10,063 bases of DNA from CAYLZW01 sp964388085 (lineage in GTDB: Bacteria; Myxococcota; UBA727; CAYLZW01): assembly GCA_964388085.1 (NCBI GenBank), contig CAYLZW010000221.1:1-10063 (forward strand), in the 5' to 3' direction. Below are positions 1 through 4,725 of this stretch, piece by piece. Within the stretch, counting starts at the first letter, position 1, and every line of letters begins with the position of its first letter. Position numbers and translations under genes: made by a program. The notes beneath the pieces were generated by a model. The model did no database searches. It worked only from the letters and a program-made list of their open reading frames with translations, and was not told the DNA's origin.

Positions 1-91
1 GCCAGCGGGCGAAAGACCGAGCGAGGGGGGATCAACGCGAGTGGTCGGGGGGGTAAGAGGCTGCGGAGCGCTTAGCAGGGTCTGGAGTCTG

Positions 92-880
92 TTAGGCGAG
101 CCGGTAGAGGATGGGCATGGCGACGATGCCGTTGGCGGTGAAGTTGCCGAGCACGAACTTCCCGAGGCTTGGACGCAACAAGAGGTGCGGGACGATGTCG
201 CGCCAGCGAGCCCAGCGACAATGGTTGATCAGGTCGTATTGCGAACGCTCGCCCTCGATGGGCGAGAGCGGCGTGGAGTTGGTGAGGTTCGCCTTCGCCG
301 TCCACCAGCCGGCCGTATATTCCCACACGGCGAGCAGCACCTCATCGCGCGAGGTGGCCTCGGGCGGTAGGTCGGCGACGGAAAAGTAGTTGAAGAGGAA
401 GACGCCCGGCCTCGTCTTGTCCACCTCCGCGATGCGCTTTTTGTTGGCGGCGGTCACGCAGTGAACGAAGGAGGCCGCCGCTTCGAGCCGCGCGCGCAAG
501 CGCTGAAAGGCGGGCGTCTCCCGCACCGCGCCGGCCGCCGACGGGCTCGTGCACTCCACCAGCACGACGACGTCGAACCGGGCCACGTGGACCTGGCCAC
601 CGTGCTCGCGCAGATAGCGCCGACCTTCGCCGGAGCCGGGCGGGATGACGACGGCGTCGAACACGTCGGCGCGGCGCACCTGCTCGGGCTCCGCGGCGAC
701 GAGCGAGGCCGCGTCGTCCTTGAGCGCGGAGAGCAGCGCCTTGCGGGAGGCGCTCGAGCGTCGAAAGGGACGCGGACGCTCGATCTCGGCCGCCAGGTGC
801 ACATAGCCGTAGGGGTTCGGCGCCTGCAAGAGCCCCTGCTCGACGATGCTCTGCGCCAGGTGTCCGTTGATGATCTTCAT
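92..880 (-). CDS. Unknown protein, possible dimeric alpha/beta-barrel type
   Basis: A 262-residue soluble protein with no signal peptide or membrane segment. I cannot assign a function. The middle has a strand-like stretch (FDVVVLVE), a helix rich in Arg/Leu/Ala, then a second hydrophobic strand (GVFLFNYFSVADL) followed by an aromatic helix (WEYTAGWWTAKANL) and an NSTPL segment. This beta-alpha-beta order with a Trp/Tyr-rich helix resembles dimeric alpha/beta-barrel (ferredoxin-like) proteins; that is inference from pattern, not a motif match. The C-terminus ends in a hydrophobic GIVAMPILYRLA. The gene lies 24 nt downstream of the COQ4-like gene on the same strand, so the two are probably co-transcribed and functionally linked. 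I chose ATG at 880; an in-frame TTG at 892 would add four residues. Neither start has a clear Shine-Dalgarno, which suggests translation depends on the upstream gene. Confidence 0.8.
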   Translation of the reverse strand: MKIINGHLAQSIVEQGLLQAPNPYGYVHLAAEIERPRPFRRSSASRKALLSALKDDAASLVAAEPEQVRRADVFDAVVIPPGSGEGRRYLREHGGQVHVARFDVVVLVECTSPSAAGAVRETPAFQRLRARLEAAASFVHCVTAANKKRIAEVDKTRPGVFLFNYFSVADLPPEATSRDEVLLAVWEYTAGWWTAKANLTNSTPLSPIEGERSQYDLINHCRWARWRDIVPHLLLRPSLGKFVLGNFTANGIVAMPILYRLA

Positions 881-904
881 TTCCGCGCGCAACGACGATC
901 GGGC

Positions 905-1879
905 TCACCACGAGGGGGAGGCCGCGCCGCGCAACAGACGCGGCGGAATTCCGTAGCGCTCGCGCAGCTCCTTTAGCGGCGCGTCGATGACGGCCCAGAA
1001 GTCCCACGGGCCCGACAGGTCCACGGTCATGGCCGCGCCACGGCGGAGCGCCTCCATGCACATCGGCATATGGAGCGCGCCTTTGTCGACGGGTTGACCC
1101 GGCATGGTCGGGATCCCCATGTGGAGCTGGAACAGCGCCAGCAGCACGAAGGTCATGGGATCTTTCTCGCGAAAGCCGGCCGAGAAGAACGCGACGCACA
1201 TCTCCTCTTGCGAGTCGTTGCCATAGCCGCCGAGCACGTGCGCCATATCGTGCTGCGCGATGATCTCGGGGCCGTGACCGAGCTCTCCCGGGAAGGAGAA
1301 ATGCGCGCTCGTAATGAAGTCGAAATAGCCGCGTCCGAGGGTGCCGATCGGGAGCGAGCCGAGCCGGCGATAGCGATCGGTCAGCTCCGTGTTCTCCTCC
1401 TTGCGGCGCAGCGCGCGCACGGTCTCGGTGAAGCCGCTCCACCCCTCGCGCTTGATCTTCGCGAGGATGTGCTCGCGGCCCCAGAAGCGGCGGTAGATGT
1501 CGAGGCGCGCGAGCCGCAGGTGCTCGTCCGTGACCTTGCCCAGCGTCGTCACCATGTCGTTGTCGACGCCCAACGCGCGCGTGAAGCGGGCGACCAGCTC
1601 GGACTCCTCGGGCGCGGGCGCCTGATCGGCCATGCTCATGAGCGTCAGGGCGCAGGTGAGCTGCCAGCGGAGCTGCGCGTCCGGGGGGAACAGGCTCGCG
1701 AGCGTCTCGGGGTCGATGGCCTCGAGCGAGCCGAGGTCGCACTCCGCCTCGGAGAAGCCCTTGGCCGCCTCGAGCACGCTGAGCTCTTCGGGCTTGGCGT
1801 CCCCGTCGATGGTGGCGAGGGTCCACAGCGCTCGTAAGCCGAGCAGGCCCTGTTCCGGGGTTGGCGTGACGAGCTGCAT
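905..1879 (-). CDS. TerB-like / COQ4-like two-domain protein
   Basis: A 324-residue soluble protein. Residues about 10-130 are helical and carry two acidic repeats (TIDGDAKPEEL and MADQAPAPEESELV) of the kind seen in TerB-like domains, where each sits in a helical hairpin. Residues about 170-300 resemble COQ4. H210, D211, H214 and E226 fit HDxxHx(11)E, the zinc-ligand motif of COQ4, which in eukaryotes organises or acts in ubiquinone synthesis. The stretch before it (FITSAHFSFPGELGHGPEIIA) also fits the family. COQ4 proteins are usually near 220-270 residues, so the extra length is the N-terminal domain. The start is ATG 1879, fixed by AGGAGG at 1886-1891 with a 6-nt spacer; the frame stays open upstream to 2182 without support. 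It is first in an operon with the 92-880 gene and divergent from an AraC-type regulator. A true role in quinone metabolism is uncertain. Confidence 0.85.
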   Translation of the reverse strand: MQLVTPTPEQGLLGLRALWTLATIDGDAKPEELSVLEAAKGFSEAECDLGSLEAIDPETLASLFPPDAQLRWQLTCALTLMSMADQAPAPEESELVARFTRALGVDNDMVTTLGKVTDEHLRLARLDIYRRFWGREHILAKIKREGWSGFTETVRALRRKEENTELTDRYRRLGSLPIGTLGRGYFDFITSAHFSFPGELGHGPEIIAQHDMAHVLGGYGNDSQEEMCVAFFSAGFREKDPMTFVLLALFQLHMGIPTMPGQPVDKGALHMPMCMEALRRGAAMTVDLSGPWDFWAVIDAPLKELRERYGIPPRLLRGAASPSW

Positions 1880-2003
1880 GGCGGACCTCCTGTAAGGGAC
1901 CTCTTGATCGTAGGCGTGCTCCGGACGGCGCCCCATGGCGGCAGGCGGCCAGAATTGTGGGAGATCGCGCCAGCCTGCGGGGAAGACGGCGTACAGTCGG
2001 GGC
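1880..2003. promoter_or_regulatory. Divergent control region of COQ4-like operon and AraC-type gene
   Basis: A 124-bp divergent intergenic region. On the minus strand TACGAT (1907-1912) is a -10-like hexamer 27 nt before ATG 1879, followed by the strong Shine-Dalgarno at 1886-1891. On the plus strand TACAGT (1992-1997) is 6 nt before ATG 2004. No convincing -35 hexamer is visible on either strand. An inverted repeat GCAGGC (1941-1946) / GCCTGC (1973-1978) with 26 nt between the arms lies between the two hexamers and is a weak candidate operator for the AraC-type protein. The regulatory link is inference from the divergent layout. Confidence 0.45.
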
Positions 2004-3035
2004 ATGAGCTCTCCCAGCGAGCACGTTCGCAGCGGCGTCGTCGAGGGGCTGCTGCAGGTCGGGGCGGCGCTCGGCCTCGATCGTGCCGCCCTGCTGGAGG
2101 TCGCCGCCCTCGACGAGGCCGCCCTGCTCGATCGCGACGCGGCGCTGCCCATCGCCGCCCAGATCGCGGTGGGCCACGCCATCGCCGAGGCGCGGCCGAA
2201 CGCGAACCTCGGCCTCGAGATGCTGCGCCGCCTCCAGCCGGCGGCGCTCGGCGCCCTCGGTTACGCGCTCGCGCACTGCGAGACGCTCAAGGACTCGCTG
2301 AGCGTCTTCATCCGCTACCAGGGGTTCGTCACAAACGCGTTGCGCTGGGAGCGCCCCGATCCGCTCACGTTGACCGTCGAGGCGTCCGCGCAGCTGGCGG
2401 CGTTCGGTCACCCCGTCGAGGCCGCGGTGGGTCTCTGGGTGGCGCTCGGACGGCGGCTGACCGACAAGGCGTGGTCGCCCCGCTCGCTCAGCTTCCGGCA
2501 CGCGCGCATCGGCGCGTCCGGCGAGCACCTCGCGTTCTTCGGCGTCGCTCCCGACTTCAACGCCGCGCGCAACGCGCTCATCCTCGACGTCGCCACGCTC
2601 GCGCTGCCCGTGCGCGGCGCCGAGGTCGCGCTGCGCTCCCCGCTCCTGCGGCTCGTGGAGTCCTGCCTGCGCGCGCCGGTCGAGGACGAGTTCATCGCCC
2701 TCGTGCGCGAGGAGCTTCGCCGGCGGCTGCCGCGCGGGATCGCGGACAAGCCGGCCGTGGCGCGCGCGCTCGGCATGAGCACGAGGACGTTGACCCGGCG
2801 CCTGCAGCAGGCAGGGACGCGCTACGACCAGGTGCTCGACGACACCCGGCGCGCCATCGCCCTCGGGCTGCTCGGCGACGCTTCGCTCGCGATCTACGAG
2901 GCTGCCTTTCTGCTCGGCTACAGCGAGCCGAGCACCTTTCACCGCGCGTTCCGTCGCTGGACCGGCGAGACGCCCGACGCGTGGCGACGTTCCCGCAGCG
3001 TCAGCGTCGACCGCAAGGCGCGCCCGGTGCGCTGA
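2004..3035 (+). CDS. AraC-family transcriptional regulator (arabinose_bd type)
   Basis: A 343-residue DNA-binding regulator, the usual length for the AraC subfamily with an arabinose_bd-type N-terminal domain. Residues about 45-200 fit that sensor domain, including the typical ALGALGYALAHCETLKDSL segment and a following F-I-R-Y-Q stretch. The C-terminal AraC helix-turn-helix pair spans about 249-330: first helix-turn-helix VARALGMSTRTLTRRLQQAG, then the second around IYEAAFLLGYSEPSTFHRAF, and the closing FRRWTGETPDAWR. All the residues normally seen there are present, so it should bind DNA. The start is placed at ATG 2004 because domain homology begins soon after and a TACAGT hexamer ends 6 nt upstream, which would make the mRNA leaderless. 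An in-frame ATG at 1935 would place that hexamer inside the gene. It probably controls the divergent COQ4-like operon; its ligand is unknown. Confidence 0.93.
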   Translation: MSSPSEHVRSGVVEGLLQVGAALGLDRAALLEVAALDEAALLDRDAALPIAAQIAVGHAIAEARPNANLGLEMLRRLQPAALGALGYALAHCETLKDSLSVFIRYQGFVTNALRWERPDPLTLTVEASAQLAAFGHPVEAAVGLWVALGRRLTDKAWSPRSLSFRHARIGASGEHLAFFGVAPDFNAARNALILDVATLALPVRGAEVALRSPLLRLVESCLRAPVEDEFIALVREELRRRLPRGIADKPAVARALGMSTRTLTRRLQQAGTRYDQVLDDTRRAIALGLLGDASLAIYEAAFLLGYSEPSTFHRAFRRWTGETPDAWRRSRSVSVDRKARPVR

Positions 3036-3054
3036 CGACGGATGACCTGAGCCG

Positions 3055-3084
3055 CTAGGGCGTGTCCCCAAAGGGACGCCCTAG
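3055..3084. terminator. Bidirectional terminator hairpin
   Basis: The arms CTAGGGCG and CGCCCTAG pair over 8 bp, then TCCC pairs with GGGA across a CAAA loop, with a 2-nt TG bulge on the left arm. It lies between the convergent genes ending at 3035 and 3081, and the stop codon TAG of the minus-strand gene is inside the right arm. There is no strong T-tract on either side, as is common in GC-rich genomes, so efficiency cannot be judged from sequence. Confidence 0.7.
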
Positions 3085-3686
3085 AGGTCGGCGACGAGCA
3101 GCGTCTTGCCGGTGCGGGCGTTCGTCAGCCGAATGGCGTCAGGCGCGAACTCGGCCCCCTGCAGCTTTCGGCCCTTGCCGTTCAGCGTCCAGGGCGCCTT
3201 GAATTTGCCCACGAGCTCCACCGCCACCTGCCCCGTCCGAATGAGCCGCGGGATCTCCGAGTCGAGGATGCCGCCGGCGAGCTCACCGTCGATGAGCGCC
3301 GGCCGGATGATGAGGCCCCCCGCCTTGGAGACCTTCGACGGCTTGCCGACGGTGAGCGCCAGGCCGCGGCCAGCGTCGTAGATGGGCGCCGTCCACACGA
3401 CGCGGACCTTCCCGTTGCCGCGCTGGCCCTCGTACTTCAGCTGGCTGGCCTCGACGGCGCCGAGGTAGAGATAGAGCCGCTTGCCGAGCAGCGCCTTCTT
3501 CTGCTGCTTCACGTTCTCCTGACAGTCGATGCGCTCGCCGACGTCCTCGCTGTCACAGTTGCCGACGACGATGTTGATCGCCTTGGGCACGCTCTCGACG
3601 GGCTCCGCGCTCTTCTTCAGCGCCTCGAAGTCGGGCGCCTGCAGCGTCAGCAGCAGCGGAACGGCGCAGAGGGTGGCAGCATTCAC
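3081..3686 (-). CDS. Secreted protein of unknown function
   Basis: A 201-residue protein with an N-terminal signal-like segment (hydrophobic AVPLLLTL, then QAPDFEALKK), so probably exported. I do not recognise the family. The mature part has two cysteines about 13 residues apart (GNCDSEDVGERIDCQ) that could form a disulfide in the periplasm, followed by a largely beta-type region with LYLYLGAVEAS, VRVVWTAPIYDAG and LIIRPALIDGEL, and a C-terminal TGKTLLVADL. The start is GTG at 3686, chosen because AAGGAGT (3693-3699) lies 6 nt upstream; the frame is open to 4493 but upstream residues are low-complexity SP/FA-type translation of the neighbouring repeat. It diverges from the GE-repeat lipoprotein. 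The terminator hairpin overlaps its stop codon. Confidence 0.8.
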   Translation of the reverse strand: MNAATLCAVPLLLTLQAPDFEALKKSAEPVESVPKAINIVVGNCDSEDVGERIDCQENVKQQKKALLGKRLYLYLGAVEASQLKYEGQRGNGKVRVVWTAPIYDAGRGLALTVGKPSKVSKAGGLIIRPALIDGELAGGILDSEIPRLIRTGQVAVELVGKFKAPWTLNGKGRKLQGAEFAPDAIRLTNARTGKTLLVADL

Positions 3687-3935
3687 GTCGTCACTCCTTG
3701 GCGTGAGCGGAATCGAGCGGTCGGACCGGCGAGCATTGTCGTGCTCGCCGCCGCCCGGAAGCAACCGCGAGCCACCGGGGACGCGCCGCACGCGTGGCTT
3801 CGTCGCGCGGCCCGTGCGAGCGCGTCCCGGCCATGACGCTGGGCGCCATGTCGGAGGAAGACCCACAGTCGGGGGGCGGATGCTCCGCGAGCTGGCTTCG
3901 GGTACCCTGCTCGCGTCTCTCGACGTGGAGTCGAC
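3687..3935. promoter_or_regulatory. Divergent intergenic region with lipoprotein promoter
   Basis: 249 bp between two divergent genes. On the plus strand TACCCT (3903-3908) is a -10-like hexamer with 27 nt to ATG 3936, and GGAG (3927-3930) is the Shine-Dalgarno with a 5-nt spacer. The stretch 3687-3902 contains no TA dinucleotide at all, so this hexamer is the only plausible TA-type -10. For the minus-strand gene no TAnnnT element exists; GATTCC (plus-strand 3709-3714) is the nearest substitute. A perfect inverted repeat (3727-3750) is listed separately. Confidence 0.5.
3727..3750. repeat. Perfect 9-bp inverted repeat, possible operator
   Basis: CGGCGAGCA (3727-3735) and TGCTCGCCG (3742-3750) are perfect reverse complements separated by 6 nt. 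The repeat is about 40 nt upstream of GTG 3686 on the minus strand, where a -35 region would fall, so an operator is the likeliest reading. A second short one, CGGTC-G-GACCG (3719-3729), abuts it. It could instead be an RNA hairpin in a longer leader. Confidence 0.5.
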
Positions 3936-4610
3936 ATGTCGCGCCTTCGCCTGCTCTCGTTGCTCTCGCTCGCCCTGCTCCTCGTCGTCACCTTCGCCTG
4001 CCGCCGCCCAGACGACGATGAGGACGGCGGTGTCCTCCCCGCCAGCGACGCGGGCGCCGGGGAAGGCGAGGGTGAAGGCGAAGGCGAAGGCGAAGGCGAA
4101 GGTGAGGGCGAAGGCGAAGGCGAAGGCGAAGGCGAAGGCGAAGGTGAGGGCGAAGGTGAAGGTGAGGGCGAAGGCGAGGGCGAAGGCGAGGGTGAGGGTG
4201 AGGGCGAAGGCGAGGCGGGGGTGCCGACGGCGTTGAAGTTCACCGAGGGACCTCCCGACTGGACCATCACCATGGACTTCTGCACGCACGACTACCACAA
4301 CAGCCGGCTGCGCATCGCCGTCGTCGACGGCACGGGCGCCGAGGTGTTGCGGGAGGCGCCCTTGCAAGTGCAACTGACGACGACGAGCGGCGACCCGCAG
4401 GACGTCAGGTTCTTTGACGACCAGACCTGCCCGTCGAACGGTCCCATCGGATCCATCGTGATCCCGGCCGGGTACGCCGGGGTGAACGCGCACTTGATCG
4501 GCTCCGAGATCGGTACGTTCACCCTGCGGGCGACGGCGCCGAGCACCGCCGACCTGACGCCCGCCACGCAGGAGCTGACGGTGGTGGAGGACGGGGCGCC
4601 GTTACCGTAG
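3936..4610 (+). CDS. Lipoprotein with (Gly-Glu)26 linker and Ig-like domain
   Basis: A 224-residue predicted lipoprotein. Residues 1-22 form a signal peptide (MSRLRLLSLLSLALLLVVTFAC) whose Cys22 is the likely lipidated residue; the -3 position is Thr, a slightly loose lipobox. Residues 23-41 are acidic, and 42-93 are 26 uninterrupted Gly-Glu dipeptides, a highly charged flexible spacer typical of predicted surface lipoproteins in Myxococcota. Residues 94-224 look like a bacterial Ig-like domain of the kind often found in such proteins: a strand pair with TTTSGDPQDVRFFDDQTC, then IPAGYAGVNAHLIG, then FTLRATAP and a closing TQELTVV. Two cysteines (in DFCTHD and DQTCPS) may pair. The spacer would hold the domain away from the membrane. 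The start has GGAG 5 nt upstream and a TACCCT hexamer before that. Ligand and role are unknown. Confidence 0.9.
   Translation: MSRLRLLSLLSLALLLVVTFACRRPDDDEDGGVLPASDAGAGEGEGEGEGEGEGEGEGEGEGEGEGEGEGEGEGEGEGEGEGEGEGEGEGEGEAGVPTALKFTEGPPDWTITMDFCTHDYHNSRLRIAVVDGTGAEVLREAPLQVQLTTTSGDPQDVRFFDDQTCPSNGPIGSIVIPAGYAGVNAHLIGSEIGTFTLRATAPSTADLTPATQELTVVEDGAPLP
4059..4214 (+). repeat. 26-copy GGNGAR hexanucleotide tandem repeat
   Basis: 156 bp made of 26 six-base units, each coding Gly-Glu. Fourteen units are GGCGAA; the rest differ only at third codon positions. GGTGAG occurs at units 8, 15, 18, 23 and 24, and units 9-14 are six identical GGCGAA. The run is stop-free in all frames and explains the long shadow reading frames here, including an SP-repeat frame on the minus strand and a Lys/Ala/Arg-rich frame on the plus strand. 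Confidence 0.97.
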
Positions 4611-4639
4611 CCGGGTCGTCAGGGGAGCAGGCGGTCCGC

Positions 4640-4667
4640 TTCACTCCCGCGGTGAGCCTGCTAGCGT
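4640..4667 (+). promoter_or_regulatory. Probable promoter of the chemoreceptor gene
   Basis: TTCACT (4640-4645) matches the -35 consensus at four of six bases and is 16 nt before TAGCGT (4662-4667), giving the best two-box promoter in the window. The expected start of transcription is near 4674, leaving about 52 nt of leader before ATG 4726. A TCAC-N7-GTGA inverted repeat (4641-4655) overlaps the -35 box and could be an operator. Confidence 0.45.
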
Positions 4668-4725
4668 CCGGTTGCGTGAGATCGCCCATCCTCCTCAAGC
4701 GGCGAGTCGCACACGGCGGTTCCTG

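Noticed and set aside
1935..2003. Upstream ATG 1935 as start of the AraC-type regulator.
   Set aside because: The added 23 residues match nothing, and the putative -10 hexamer would fall within the gene; ATG 2004 fits domain length.
342..3071. A 909-residue open frame on the minus strand across three genes.
   Set aside because: It is Arg/Ala-rich shadow translation, crosses an AraC-type gene in antisense and has no recognisable domain; GC-rich DNA yields such frames by lack of stops.
4059..4214. Gly-Glu array as a CRISPR or non-coding satellite.
   Set aside because: Six-base units with no spacers, in frame and varying only at third codon positions, show a coding repeat.
3529..4236. Plus-strand frame with a Lys/Ala/Arg-rich tail resembling histone H1-like proteins.
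   Set aside because: The resemblance comes only from reading the GGNGAR array one base out of frame; its first part is antisense to the secreted-protein gene.
3683..4285. Minus-strand frame with a long Ser-Pro repeat.
   Set aside because: It is the antisense reading of the Gly-Glu array; the plus strand has a signal peptide, Shine-Dalgarno and a folded domain, and the SP frame has none of these.
4672..4725. TTG 4672 as start of the chemoreceptor.
   Set aside because: It lies before the transcription start predicted from TAGCGT; the extra 18 residues look unlike a receptor N-terminus.
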